Positions 50,663 to 59,987 of a DNA stretch of 64,000 nucleotides are shown in pieces. The translations under genes and the position numbers were made by a program. This DNA is from Pirellula sp. (lineage in GTDB: Bacteria > Planctomycetota > Planctomycetia > Pirellulales > PNKZ01). The number at the start of each line of letters is the position of its first letter. Within the stretch, counting starts at the first letter, position 1. Where the stretch lies: the NCBI GenBank assembly GCA_013822735.1, contig PNKZ01000008.1:150526-214525 (forward strand), written 5' to 3'. A model generated the notes under the pieces. The model made no database searches, was not told the origin of the DNA, and saw only the letters and a program-made list of their open reading frames with translations.

Positions 50663-52087
50663 ATGAGTGAGCATTACGACAATCCGCTGATTGCCCGTTA
50701 CGCCTCGAAAGAGATGAGCAAGCTCTGGAGCCCGCAGCGCAAGTTCAGCACCTGGCGCAAGCTCTGGGTTGCGTTGGCGGAAGCCGAATCGGAACTCGGG
50801 CTGGCCGTTTCCGCCGAACAAATCGCCGAGCTCAAAGCCCACGTCGACGACATCGACTTCGCCTGCGCGGCCAAGCACGAAAAGAAGCTGCGGCACGACG
50901 TGATGGCCCACGTCCACGCCTACGGCGACGTCTGCCCGAAGGCCCGCGCCATCATCCACCTCGGCGCCACGAGCTGCTACGTCACCGACAACACCGACCT
51001 GCTGCTCATCCGCGAAAGCCTCAACCTGGTGCGCAATCGCTTGGCGACGGTGATCGACAAGCTCGGCACGTTCGCCGCCGAGACGCGTGACCTTGCCTGC
51101 CTCGGGTTCACGCATTTCCAACCTGCGCAACCCACCACCGTCGGCAAGCGGGCCTGCCTTTGGATCTTCGACTTGGTGCAAGACCTGGAAGAAATCGAAT
51201 TCCGCCTCGCCGGCCTCAAGGCCCGCGGCGTGAAAGGTACGACTGGAACGCAGGCCAGCTTCCTCGAACTCTTCCACGGCGACCACGCGAAGGTCCGCAA
51301 GCTCGACGAACTCGTCAGCCAAAAGATGGGCTTCGCCGACGCCTATTCCGTCACCGGTCAAACCTACTCGCGCAAGATCGACTCCCAAGTCATGGCGTCG
51401 CTCTCCGGCATCGCCCAGAGCAGCCATAAGGCGGCGACCGATCTGCGGCTCTTGCAGCACCTCAAGGAAATCGAAGAACCGTTCGAGGCCGAACAGATCG
51501 GTTCGTCGGCCATGCCGTACAAGCGCAACCCGATGCGCGCCGAGCGCATTTGCGGTTTGGCTCGCTTCGTGATGAGCTTGGAGCAAAGCTCGGCCTCGAC
51601 CCTGGCCACGCAATGGCTCGAGCGCACGCTCGACGACAGCGCGAATCGCCGCCTCACGCTGCCGCAAGGCTTCCTCGCCACCGACGCGATTCTGATTCTC
51701 TACCAGAACATCGCCTCGGGCTTCGTCGTCTACCCGCAAGTGATCGCCCGGCATTTGCGCGCCGAGCTCCCGTTCATGGCCTCGGAAGGCATCATGATGG
51801 CGGCCGTGGAGAAGGGGGGCGATCGACAATCGCTCCACGAGCGCATTCGCCAACATAGCCAAGCCGCGGCCCTGGTGGTGAAGCAACACGGCGGCGAGAA
51901 CGACCTGCTCGAACGGCTCAAGAAGGACGACGCCTTCACGGGGGTCGACTTCAACGAAGCCCTCAAGCCGGAGAAGTTCGTCGGCCGAGCGCCGCAGCAA
52001 GTCGACGAATTCCTCCGCGAAACGGTCGAGCCGATCCGCAAGCGCTACGCCGGCGCACTCACGCACGACGCCCACGTGAGCGTGTAG
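50663..52087 (+). CDS. purB: Adenylosuccinate lyase
   Basis: Purine synthesis enzyme acting twice: on SAICAR and on adenylosuccinate, releasing fumarate. 474 residues, the longer human-like type of the superfamily. Signature [17 protein letters not shown] near 273-289 carries the catalytic Ser loop; substrate loops include [15 protein letters not shown] near 106-120 and [18 protein letters not shown] near 142-159, the conserved THFQPAQ. Followed by an inverted repeat that may end transcription; not linked to other purine genes here. Confidence 0.96.
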   Translation: MSEHYDNPLIARYASKEMSKLWSPQRKFSTWRKLWVALAEAESELGLAVSAEQIAELKAHVDDIDFACAAKHEKKLRHDVMAHVHAYGDVCPKARAIIHLGATSCYVTDNTDLLLIRESLNLVRNRLATVIDKLGTFAAETRDLACLGFTHFQPAQPTTVGKRACLWIFDLVQDLEEIEFRLAGLKARGVKGTTGTQASFLELFHGDHAKVRKLDELVSQKMGFADAYSVTGQTYSRKIDSQVMASLSGIAQSSHKAATDLRLLQHLKEIEEPFEAEQIGSSAMPYKRNPMRAERICGLARFVMSLEQSSASTLATQWLERTLDDSANRRLTLPQGFLATDAILILYQNIASGFVVYPQVIARHLRAELPFMASEGIMMAAVEKGGDRQSLHERIRQHSQAAALVVKQHGGENDLLERLKKDDAFTGVDFNEALKPEKFVGRAPQQVDEFLRETVEPIRKRYAGALTHDAHVSV

Positions 52088-52110
52088 CAAAACACATTTC
52101 TCTCAGAGTG

Positions 52111-52184
52111 CGCGCAAAGACGCAGAGACGCCAAGAAAGAACGAAAGCCTTTCGCAGTAATATCTGCCTTTGCGTCTTTGCGCG
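52111..52184. repeat. Inverted CGCAAAGACGC-family repeat
   Basis: The left arm CGCGCAAAGACGCAGAGACG (52111-52130) is complementary to TGCGTCTTTGCGCG (52171-52184). Single arms recur at 13108-13137 and 61262-61285. It lies between converging purB and an oxidoreductase gene. Confidence 0.85.
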
Positions 52185-52216
52185 AACTCCGACAAGAGAA
52201 CGGCTAAGCGAGTCGC

Positions 52217-53257
52217 TCAAGCGTTTCGCAACGGCAGCGAAACGTCCGTGCCGGAATCGATCGCCATGAGGGCCGCTTCCAAAACTTCCTGAGCGTCGCG
52301 TGCCGTCCGGGCATCGCAAAGGGGTGCGAATTCCTCGCCGTGCTCCAAGCAGTACAAGAAGTTCGCACTGGCGTTCTGCAGGTGCGTTGGTAGCGCCGGT
52401 ACTTCCACGGGACTGCCGGCCGGATCGTCTTTCGTCGCGAGCAGCAATCGCCCGTTCTCGCCGGCTTCCACCAAGATCGTACCGGCCGTGCCGTACATCA
52501 CAGTTTGATAGGCCGTCAGGTCGCCGATCTGCGTCCACGAGGCTTCCGCAATGCCGACGGCCCGCGGATACGCCATCAGAATCACGGCGTTGTCTTCCGC
52601 CAACACGTCTTCCTTGCACAACCGCCCGCCGACGGCCGACACCCGACTCGGCAACCCGAGCAAGTAACTCGAAAGGCACGCGCCGTAACAGCCGTAGTCC
52701 ATGAGCGCCCCGGCGCCGTTGAGCTCCGGATCGTAAAGCCACGTGACAAAGTACGGGCTGCAACCATGCTCAAGCGGCCCTTCGTGCGCGGCCCGATACT
52801 TCACTTGCCAGAGGCGTCCGATCGCGCCGCCGCGTGCGAGCGTGAGCGCATGCTGCAACTGCGGTCGCCAGGCAAACGGCCAATTGACCATGAGCCGGAC
52901 GTTGTTGCGCCGCGCGGCCGCGAGCATGCGATCGGCGCCGATCAGGTCGGCCGCCATCGGCTTCTCGACCATGATGTGCAAGCCGCGAAAGGCCGCCGCC
53001 TCGGTCATGTCGGCACTGAGGGCGTTGTCGCCGAACAGGTAGACCGCATCGAGCTTCTCGCGCTCAAGCAAGGTTTGAAAATCCTTATACGTCGCGCATT
53101 CAAACTCTTTCTTCGCACGTTCCAAGAGCGGCTTATTCTGATCGGCCACGGCTGTGAGCAGCCCGTGCGACGTGCCGAGCAAGTCGCGCAGGTTCTGCCA
53201 AACGTGGTCGTGGGTAAGCCCGAGTGCGCCGATGCGGAAAGTCTTAGAAAGCTGCAA
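52217..53257 (-). CDS. Gfo/Idh/MocA family oxidoreductase
   Basis: 346 residues starting at a TTG with AAGGA seven bases upstream. The Rossmann part opens FRIGALGLTHDHVWQNL, and the family motif is MVEKPMAADLIGADRML near 88-104. NAD(P)-dependent oxidation or reduction of a sugar or polyol is likely. The C-terminal part contains WLYDPELNGAGALMDYGCYG, often seen in this family. The MFS permease gene on the same strand lies 172 bases upstream, separated by an AT-rich inverted repeat, so uptake and modification of one substrate is possible. Confidence 0.87.
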   Translation of the reverse strand: MQLSKTFRIGALGLTHDHVWQNLRDLLGTSHGLLTAVADQNKPLLERAKKEFECATYKDFQTLLEREKLDAVYLFGDNALSADMTEAAAFRGLHIMVEKPMAADLIGADRMLAAARRNNVRLMVNWPFAWRPQLQHALTLARGGAIGRLWQVKYRAAHEGPLEHGCSPYFVTWLYDPELNGAGALMDYGCYGACLSSYLLGLPSRVSAVGGRLCKEDVLAEDNAVILMAYPRAVGIAEASWTQIGDLTAYQTVMYGTAGTILVEAGENGRLLLATKDDPAGSPVEVPALPTHLQNASANFLYCLEHGEEFAPLCDARTARDAQEVLEAALMAIDSGTDVSLPLRNA

Positions 53258-53319
53258 GGCGTAGTCCTTCAATAGGCGGCGAGAGTTAGCGGCTGGAAGT
53301 CAGGTATCGGGAATGGTTC

Positions 53320-53409
53320 GATTGCAAATTGAGAATTGCAAATCGCAAACTGCAAAATGAAAACGGCAACTCGGCAATCGCTTCCGTACTCAATTTGCAA
53401 TTTGCAATC
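53320..53409. repeat. AT-rich inverted repeat, GATTGCAAATT family
   Basis: GATTGCAAATTGAGAATTGC at the left and CAATTTGCAATTTGCAATC at the right are complementary in large part, and the space between holds further GCAAA runs. The same core forms a short palindrome at 25807-25823. Stands out in this GC-rich genome. Confidence 0.85.
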
Positions 53410-53429
53410 ATGACGTCACAAGACACGCG

Positions 53430-54737
53430 TCAGTCGTCACTCATGCGGGACGAGGCCTTGGAAACGTCGTTGTTGGTGCGAGGAAACGCGACGGCCAACA
53501 CCAGCGTGCACGCCGCCGCGAGGCCTGCGCAGCCGAGCCAGATCGGATTCCAATCATACACGGTATCCGCGCCGGAGCCGGTCGAGAAGCGGTCGCCCAT
53601 CCAGCCGCCCCAAATGCCGCCGACGACCATTCCGAGCCCGACGACGAGCACGCCGTATACCGTTTGCATACTTCCCTTCACGTCGGGGGGCGAAGCCTGA
53701 TCGAGATAGATGAAAGCGGCGGCGAGAAAGAACGAGAAGCAGAACCCATGCAGCGCCTGAGCGAAGCCTGCGACCGCGTACGCCGCTCCGTCTCCCAAAG
53801 GCCATGTGGCTGCACCGGCCAGCAGTACGCAACGTAGCGCATAACAGGCCGCGCCGATGGTCAGCACGCGTTTGTAGCCGAGCTTCGCAATCGCCGTGCC
53901 GAGCAGCGTCATCGCGCCGATCTCTGTGATCTGGCTGATCGTCATGAAGCGCGCCGCCCAGCTCTCGTAACCGCCGCGCGCGAGGACGTTGTTCACCAAG
54001 CTCGGATTGAAATTGAAGTAGTACTGATGCGCCATGGCAATGAAGAAGCTCACGCCGAACAACACCGAAAACTCGCGACGGCGCAAAAGTTCGAATACCA
54101 CGCCCGGCGCAAACTTCCCCGAGATCGCCCGGTCCGGCGGCGTATGCGGCAGCGTGAGGCAATAAAGCCCCATGACCAATCCGCCGATGCCCGACACGAG
54201 AAACACGACGGCTTGTTTCTGAATGACCTCGGCCTTGGGCAGATCGTGCAGGAAGTAGAACCCGACGAACCACGCCGGCACGATGAAACCGATGGTGCCC
54301 CAGAGTCGCACGATGGGAAAATCGGCGTTGCGATCGCGCAGATGATGAAACGCCAGCGAGTTGGTGAGCATCGTGGTCGGGATGTACAGTACCGAGTAGA
54401 GCGTGCCGATCGCGACGACCGGCCCGAACTCCGTCTGCTTATAGAGCGCGAGCATCAACAGGCCGGCGGCGAAGTGAAACGCGGCGAGCACGCGCTCGGT
54501 CGAAAACCAACGGTCGACCAATTGGCCGACCACCAGCGGCGCGAGAATCGGCCCGGCGCCGATGGCCGCCATGAACCAACCCTTGTTGCTTTCGCTAAAG
54601 CCGAGCGTGTCGGTGAGATAGCCTGCGACGATCGGCAAATACGCCCCTTGCACGAAGTATTGCAAGAACATCATGCCGCAGAGGCGCAACTTCACGGAAC
54701 GCGGCGTGTACATAGCGGCGTCGGGAGCGTGATTCAT
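53430..54737 (-). CDS. MFS transporter, nucleoside:H+ symporter type
   Basis: 435 residues from an ATG preceded by GGAAAG. About 12 membrane helices. The N-terminal LRLCGMMFLQYFVQGAYLPI, the substrate-site region PTTMLTNSLAFHHL and the late QALHGFCFSFFLAAAFIYLD match the Nuc_H_symport pattern (NupG/XapB-type nucleoside permeases). The inferred substrate is a nucleoside or a sugar-like compound. The oxidoreductase gene lies downstream on the same strand; the exported hydrolase gene is divergent from it. Confidence 0.86.
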   Translation of the reverse strand: MNHAPDAAMYTPRSVKLRLCGMMFLQYFVQGAYLPIVAGYLTDTLGFSESNKGWFMAAIGAGPILAPLVVGQLVDRWFSTERVLAAFHFAAGLLMLALYKQTEFGPVVAIGTLYSVLYIPTTMLTNSLAFHHLRDRNADFPIVRLWGTIGFIVPAWFVGFYFLHDLPKAEVIQKQAVVFLVSGIGGLVMGLYCLTLPHTPPDRAISGKFAPGVVFELLRRREFSVLFGVSFFIAMAHQYYFNFNPSLVNNVLARGGYESWAARFMTISQITEIGAMTLLGTAIAKLGYKRVLTIGAACYALRCVLLAGAATWPLGDGAAYAVAGFAQALHGFCFSFFLAAAFIYLDQASPPDVKGSMQTVYGVLVVGLGMVVGGIWGGWMGDRFSTGSGADTVYDWNPIWLGCAGLAAACTLVLAVAFPRTNNDVSKASSRMSDD

Positions 54738-54882
54738 GAACTTTCCGAAAGCACGGGGGCGCACGGGCGAAGCCCACAATCTACCGAGCGGTGAGGGGGC
54801 TGCCCACCCGGCGGCCGGAAATTGTGTTTCCCCCGGCGGGCGGTTATCGTTGGCCGTGCACTATCGCCCAGGAGTTTTCGAC

Positions 54883-56952
54883 ATGCATCGTCGCACGTTC
54901 CAGATTGCTTTCGCTTCGGCCTTGCTGCTCGCTTGCGTGTTCGCGGCCCTGACCGACCAAGGAGCCGCGCAAGTTCCGGCCCAGGCCGCCAAGAACGCGA
55001 CATCGCCGGCCGCCGCGTGGCCCCCGCAAATCAAACGTGTGCTCCCGCCGGTCGCGAAACCGCTCGCGCCAAAAGATCAGGAGATGCTGGAGCTTGAGCT
55101 AGCGAAGGTCCAACAGCAGCGCGACCGCCTCCACGCGAGTAAGCCCGACGCCGCGAACAACGCCGACGTGGATATCTTGCTGAAGGCCGTGCGCTACGCA
55201 CTGCTGCACGGCGAATTCTTCGATCACAAGAAAGACCTCGCTCGGGCCGAGACCTTACTCGATCTTGCCGAAGATCGGCTGGAGCTCATGACCGAAGAAG
55301 GCGATATCCTCGCGGAGAAGCGAGGCCCCATGGCGCGGGGCTTCTACTCCGCAATCGACGGCTCGGCACAGCCGTACGGCTTGATCGTTCCCGAAAAGCT
55401 CGACCTCTCGAAGCCGGCCCCGCTTTACGTTTGGCTGCACGGCCGCGGCGACACCTCGTGCGATCTGCAATTCATCAGCGGGTTCCTCGGCACGAAGTCT
55501 CCTGGCCCGCTGCAACCGGCCAACGCCATCGTGCTCCATCCGTTCGGCCGGTATTGCAACGGCTACAAGAGCGCCGGCGAGGTCGACGTCTTGGAAGCGA
55601 TCGAAGATGTAAAAAAGCATTACAAGATCGATGCCGACCGGGTCGTGCTCGCCGGTTTCTCGATGGGGGGAGCAGGTGCATGGCACATGGGCGCGCATTA
55701 CGCCGATCATTGGTGCGCCGTGCATGCCGGAGCCGGCTTCGTCGATGTGAAGCGCTATCAAAACATCACCGACGACAAGTTGCCGCCCTGGTACGTGCAG
55801 AAGCTCTGGGGCCTCTACGATGTGCCCGACTACAAACGCAACTTCCTCAACGTGCCGCTCCTCGCCTACAGCGGCGAGCAAGACAAACAGAAGGCCGCCG
55901 CCGACATCATGGAAGCAGAACTCGCCCAAGAAGGGCTCAAACTCACGCACCTGATCGGCCCCGGCATGGGGCACAAATACCATCCGGAGGTGCTGCTCGA
56001 CGTGCAGAAGCGACTGGCGGCCATGGTTGAAATGGGGCGAAACAACGACCGCACGCAGATCGCCTTTCAAACGCGCACGCTGCGATACTCAAAGCTCGGT
56101 TGGGTCGAAGCCTTGGCGCTCGACAAACACTGGGAAGACGCACGCATCGATGCCGCCGCCGGTGACAAGACCGGCACGACCATCGCCACGAAGAACGTCG
56201 CAGCCCTGCGCCTGACTGGCCGACATTCAGGCACGGAGCTCACCGTCGACGGTCAATCACTAACCGCGTCCGTCGCCCGAAGTGGCGACGCGGCTCCCGT
56301 AATTCTCGTCAAGAAGGAAGGACGCTGGTCAACACAGGCCGATCTTCCGTGGCAAGTCGGCAAACGCAAAACGCCCGGACTTCAGGGACCGATCGACGAC
56401 GCGTTCGTCTCGCGCTTCACGATGATCATGCCGGACCAAGAAGAATCGGCCGTCGATCGTTGGGCCCTAATTGAATCGCGGCATTTCTGGTCGCGTTGGG
56501 ACCTGCTCATGCGCGGCGAGCCGCGTGCAAAAACGGTATCGAATCTCTCCGAAGGTGACGGCGCTCGCCTCTCGGAAACCGACAACCTTGTGCTATTCGG
56601 CACGCCGCAGTCGAACCCGTTGATCGCCCACGTACTCGATAAGCTGCCGATCAAGTGGACCGGCAAGACCGTCGGCATGGGCGATCTGGAATTCGACGCC
56701 ACGAAGGTCGTGCCGGTGCTGATCTATCCGAACCCGTTGAACCCTGCGAAGTACGTCGTACTCAATTCAGGCCTCACCTTTCGCGAAGCCCACGACAAGA
56801 CGAACTCGCAGCAGAACCCGAAGCTGCCGGATTGGGCGTTTGTCGACGTCACGCAACCGCCGACCGACGAGTACCCCGGCAAGGTCTTGGCCGCCGGGTT
56901 CTTCGATGAAGAGTGGAAGTACGTGAAGCAGCCGGCAGTCGACGCGAAGTAA
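54883..56952 (+). CDS. Exported alpha/beta hydrolase (esterase/peptidase-like)
   Basis: 689 residues. An ATG with CAGGAG eight bases upstream opens a signal peptide (RRTFQIAFASALLLACVFAAL). A helical N-terminal region (about 55-150) precedes the alpha/beta hydrolase core (about 165-385): PLYVWLHGRGDTSCDLQFI near 181 with the oxyanion loop, then the nucleophile elbow VLAGFSMGGAGAW near 266 with Ser, and GMGHKYHPEV near 360 with a His. The remaining 300 residues form an extra C-terminal domain of unknown kind. Likely a secreted esterase or prolyl oligopeptidase relative acting on extracellular polymers. Confidence 0.85.
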   Translation: MHRRTFQIAFASALLLACVFAALTDQGAAQVPAQAAKNATSPAAAWPPQIKRVLPPVAKPLAPKDQEMLELELAKVQQQRDRLHASKPDAANNADVDILLKAVRYALLHGEFFDHKKDLARAETLLDLAEDRLELMTEEGDILAEKRGPMARGFYSAIDGSAQPYGLIVPEKLDLSKPAPLYVWLHGRGDTSCDLQFISGFLGTKSPGPLQPANAIVLHPFGRYCNGYKSAGEVDVLEAIEDVKKHYKIDADRVVLAGFSMGGAGAWHMGAHYADHWCAVHAGAGFVDVKRYQNITDDKLPPWYVQKLWGLYDVPDYKRNFLNVPLLAYSGEQDKQKAAADIMEAELAQEGLKLTHLIGPGMGHKYHPEVLLDVQKRLAAMVEMGRNNDRTQIAFQTRTLRYSKLGWVEALALDKHWEDARIDAAAGDKTGTTIATKNVAALRLTGRHSGTELTVDGQSLTASVARSGDAAPVILVKKEGRWSTQADLPWQVGKRKTPGLQGPIDDAFVSRFTMIMPDQEESAVDRWALIESRHFWSRWDLLMRGEPRAKTVSNLSEGDGARLSETDNLVLFGTPQSNPLIAHVLDKLPIKWTGKTVGMGDLEFDATKVVPVLIYPNPLNPAKYVVLNSGLTFREAHDKTNSQQNPKLPDWAFVDVTQPPTDEYPGKVLAAGFFDEEWKYVKQPAVDAK

Positions 56953-57075
56953 TGCCGGCATCCGAGCTGAGGCGTGGACCTGCCGTTAAAACCGGCAAAG
57001 TTTCTCCAGTTTCACGCCGCCGTTAGTCGATACACCCCGGGAATCGTCGCGCATCGAATGCGCGCGGAGGAACGG

Positions 57076-58305
57076 ATGCCTCGACTCATGCATGCACTGC
57101 CGGCTCTCGCACTCGCCGCTTTGGCGATGGTGCAGGGCTGCGCGCGGCATGAGTGTTGTTCGAAGTCGTCGTCCGCATCGCTGAACTACGTCGACCTGCC
57201 GCCGATCGAACGAGGCAAGATCACCGCCGAAGTTGCCGGCGACACGCTGCCGGAAGTCCCGCCGCCGGCCCCTACGTACGTCGCTCTGAGTGCCGCCGAG
57301 GCTCAATGTTTGGCGGTCGAGCACTCCATGCTCGGCAACTTGCTCGACAAAGAGCAGGGCGCCGTTTGCTGTAAAGATCTCAAGCACGGCGACCACGCGG
57401 CGCGATGCGTCGTTAACAAAGTGCTCGCCGCCGCAGCCCGGGAAGCGCGCAACAAAGATGGCGCCAACGCGATGAAGCTCTACTACGGAATCGCCGAAGT
57501 CGAAGCCGGCCTTGACGCGATCGACGACAGCGCACCGCTGATCGACGACGTGCTCGCTAAGGCCGACGAACTCAAGGCCGGCGAACTGAGCGTGCCGTTC
57601 GACCGGACCGAGTTCGAACGGCAGCGTTCCGTGCTCATTGCGAAACGGGCCGACCTGGAAGCCCGTCGGGCCAAGATGAATGCCCAACTCCGGGGACTGC
57701 TCGGCATGCCGTCGACGCCGGCCGACGATTACTTCTGGCCGACCGAACCGCTCACGCTGACGACGACTGCGCTTGATGCGGAAACGGAAGTCGGCTACGG
57801 ACTCGCAACACGGCCGCAACTGGTACTACTGCGTGAACTACCGAACTGCGGCGCCACGACGGGGCTCGACGCCGTGCGCGAGTTGCTCAGCGCATCGGGC
57901 GCCGGCCTGGGGATGAAGACCAAACTCGCGGCGCTCAAGCTCAAGGCGCTCTGCGACGGCCACAGCAAGTGCGAACCGTGCGCACGGCAGGGGCAACTTG
58001 CCGAACTCGCGTTGAGCCGGGAAAACTCGATTTCCAGCGAGATTCGCGCCGCGGTGGCCGGCATTCAGGCCCGTCGTCGCCAGGCAATCGAAGCGCAGCA
58101 GCAGGTCGATTCGTGGACTCTGCGACTTAGCCAACTGGAAGAACTTCGCACGACCGGCGCCTCGTCGTTCATCGACGTCAACGCCGGCAAGCTGCATCTC
58201 ATCGAGGCGAAACAAGCGGTCGTGTCGGCCGTTGCCGAGCTGAAACGAGCCGAAGCGGAACTGCACGAGCTCGAGGGGGCCATCGTAGCCGAGTGTGGAA
58301 AGTAG
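57076..58305 (+). CDS. TolC-like lipoprotein
   Basis: 409 residues starting at an ATG with GGAGG five bases upstream. A type II signal peptide ends in MVQGC, a lipobox. Long alternating helices follow (ALAAAAREARNKDGANAMKL, then ELKRAEAELHELEGAIVAEC), with the LYYGIAEVEAGLDAI pattern of outer membrane efflux proteins near 135. About nine Cys scattered in the protein (CCSK, CCKDLK, CKGHSKCEPC-like stretches) are unusual for this family. It may provide the outer channel for the DevBCA exporter encoded downstream on the other strand. Assignment to TolC is from helix pattern only. Confidence 0.65.
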   Translation: MPRLMHALPALALAALAMVQGCARHECCSKSSSASLNYVDLPPIERGKITAEVAGDTLPEVPPPAPTYVALSAAEAQCLAVEHSMLGNLLDKEQGAVCCKDLKHGDHAARCVVNKVLAAAAREARNKDGANAMKLYYGIAEVEAGLDAIDDSAPLIDDVLAKADELKAGELSVPFDRTEFERQRSVLIAKRADLEARRAKMNAQLRGLLGMPSTPADDYFWPTEPLTLTTTALDAETEVGYGLATRPQLVLLRELPNCGATTGLDAVRELLSASGAGLGMKTKLAALKLKALCDGHSKCEPCARQGQLAELALSRENSISSEIRAAVAGIQARRRQAIEAQQQVDSWTLRLSQLEELRTTGASSFIDVNAGKLHLIEAKQAVVSAVAELKRAEAELHELEGAIVAECGK

Positions 58306-58352
58306 AGATAGAAGCTAGAGGCTAGAGATAGACGGAAGACGGAAGACGGAAG
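58305..58352. repeat. Simple-sequence repeat flanking the four-helix gene
   Basis: TAGAAGCTAGAGGCTAGAGA-like units followed by three exact 7-bp GACGGAA units (58331-58351). A related TAGAGCTAGAAGTTAGAG-like tract is on the minus strand at about 58760-58800, on the other side of the gene, in inverted orientation. Confidence 0.75.
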
Positions 58353-58355
58353 AGT

Positions 58356-58739
58356 CTATTGTTTAGCTGTTGCTTCGGGTCGTGCATTCGACTTCGAGCG
58401 ATGAAGGCCGGTGAGTAGGCGGCCGACTTGCGCAGCCAAAGTTAGGATTGGTGTGCATCGTTCCTGGTTAAGCATACCGAGTCGGACGGCTAACAAAATC
58501 TGCGTTTCCAATTCCGCGAGCGAGCCTAATGCGATTTCCAGGAATCTCGCAAAGTCGCGATCTGAAGAACGGGCATTCCCTTCCGCAACGTTCGAAGGAA
58601 CAGAAACCGCCGCGCGACGGATTTGCGACGTGAGCCCAAATCGTTCATCGGACGGTAGCGAGGCCGACTCGCAATAAACCAGCTCGACCAAGTCCATGGC
58701 CTTTTGCCAAACGATCAGATCCTGATATCCACGACTCAT
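58356..58739 (-). CDS. Four-helix bundle protein (S23/bAvd-like)
   Basis: 127 residues of the family known from 23S rRNA intervening sequences and from bAvd accessory proteins of diversity-generating retroelements. The pattern is DLIVWQKAMDLVELVY at the start, LTSQIRRAAVSVPSNVAEG in the middle with the family hallmark NVAEG, and ARFLEIALGSLAELETQI near 65-82. Binds nucleic acid or partner proteins as a pentamer in bAvd. No reverse transcriptase or variable repeat was seen nearby, so the retroelement role is not supported. It is inserted between the TolC-like gene and the exporter ATPase, with simple repeats on both sides, as if it were a mobile unit. Confidence 0.9.
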   Translation of the reverse strand: MSRGYQDLIVWQKAMDLVELVYCESASLPSDERFGLTSQIRRAAVSVPSNVAEGNARSSDRDFARFLEIALGSLAELETQILLAVRLGMLNQERCTPILTLAAQVGRLLTGLHRSKSNARPEATAKQ

Positions 58740-58789
58740 CGATCAGGCCTCCGTTTTTAGTCGGTAGTTCTCTGCTCTAACTTCTAGCT

Positions 58790-59971
58790 CTACCTCTGCC
58801 TCTCGAAGAGGACCTTGCTGATTTCTTCTTTGAACGTGGCGCTGGCCGTTTTCACGGCGAGGTATTCCTCCTTGTCGAGAGCGCAGAGCGTGAGATCGGT
58901 CTTGGCTCGGACCGTGGCCTTGCGGGGTTCGCCGGTCTCGAGCGCCATCTCGCCGAAAAACTTTCCTTCGTCGAGCGTCGCCACGACCTTGCCCGGGCCG
59001 CCGTCTTCGAACACCACCTCGGCTTCGCCGCTGCGGATCAAGTAGAAGTTGTCCCCCGCGTCTCCCTGGCGGAAAATCACTTCGCTCGGTTTGTACTCGA
59101 CAAGTTCCATCTGGTCGGCGACCTTCGTGAGCGTGTCGGGCAGCAGGCCGTTGAAGAGCGGCACGCGGCGGAGGAATTCGCAAATCGCCTGCGATTCGCT
59201 GACGACGACGTCGGAGATGATCCGCCCGTCGACCATGTTCACAATGCGATCGGCCACGTCCAAGATGCGGTTGTCGTGCGTCACGATGAGAATCGTCGTC
59301 CCTTGCTCCTTGGCGAACTTCTTGAGCAGGTTCACGACGTCGCGGCCTGATTGCTTGTCGAGAGCCGCGGTCGGCTCGTCGGCCAGAATAATTTGCGGTA
59401 CATGCACGAGGGCCCGAGCGATGGCGACGCGCTGACGCTGTCCGCCGGAGAGTTGTTGAGGCTTGTAGTGAATGCGATGGCCGAGCCCCACGGCGCGGAG
59501 CATCTCTTCCGCGCGGCGATCCATTTCCGCGCGGTCGGACTCCTTGAGTTCCAGCGCCATGCGCACGTTTTGCAGGGCCGAAAGCGACGTAAATAGATTG
59601 TGGGCCTGAAAGATAAAACCGATGTTTCGCCGGACGTCGACCAGTTGCGAACTGCTGAGGCCCCACAGTTCCCGGCCGCGGATCGAGATGCTCCCTTGCT
59701 GCACGGTGCGCAGCGCGCCGATGAGCGTGAGCAATGTTGTTTTGCCCGAGCCGGAAGGGCCGGTCATGATCACGATTTCGCCGCGCGCCAGATCGAGCTC
59801 GTTGTCGAACAACACCTGCTTTTTGAGCTCTCCTTCGCCGAAGGTTTGGCACAGGCCGCGGATGCAGATGGCGCAATTGTCTTGAAAGCCCGCGCCGCGC
59901 AAGGCGGGGTTTTCGCGCGTGGCCAGGGAGGCGTGGCGACCGCCGGCGGAAGATCGCGGAGGTTGTGACAT
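58790..59971 (-). CDS. DevA-type ABC ATPase with cNMP-binding domain
   Basis: 393 residues from an ATG with GAGG upstream. Residues 40-255 form an ABC ATPase of the DevA type: Walker A TGPSGSGKTT, Q-loop GFIFQAHNLF, signature LSGGQRQRVAIARAL, Walker B IILADEPTAALD. A cyclic nucleotide-binding domain is fused at about 265-380, with the phosphate-binding cassette FFGEMALETGEPRKATV that retains the conserved Glu and Arg. This suggests export controlled by cAMP, cGMP or a related ligand. Last gene of a four-gene operon with two permeases and an HlyD-like adaptor. Confidence 0.92.
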   Translation of the reverse strand: MSQPPRSSAGGRHASLATRENPALRGAGFQDNCAICIRGLCQTFGEGELKKQVLFDNELDLARGEIVIMTGPSGSGKTTLLTLIGALRTVQQGSISIRGRELWGLSSSQLVDVRRNIGFIFQAHNLFTSLSALQNVRMALELKESDRAEMDRRAEEMLRAVGLGHRIHYKPQQLSGGQRQRVAIARALVHVPQIILADEPTAALDKQSGRDVVNLLKKFAKEQGTTILIVTHDNRILDVADRIVNMVDGRIISDVVVSESQAICEFLRRVPLFNGLLPDTLTKVADQMELVEYKPSEVIFRQGDAGDNFYLIRSGEAEVVFEDGGPGKVVATLDEGKFFGEMALETGEPRKATVRAKTDLTLCALDKEEYLAVKTASATFKEEISKVLFERQR

Positions 59972-59987
59972 GGCAGGCACCTCAAAG

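Noticed and set aside
50579..52090. 503-codon minus-strand frame opposite purB
   Set aside because: Full antisense overlap with an unmistakable adenylosuccinate lyase.
58356..58739. Diversity-generating retroelement accessory gene
   Set aside because: The four-helix protein resembles bAvd, but no reverse transcriptase, template repeat or variable repeat is visible in the window.
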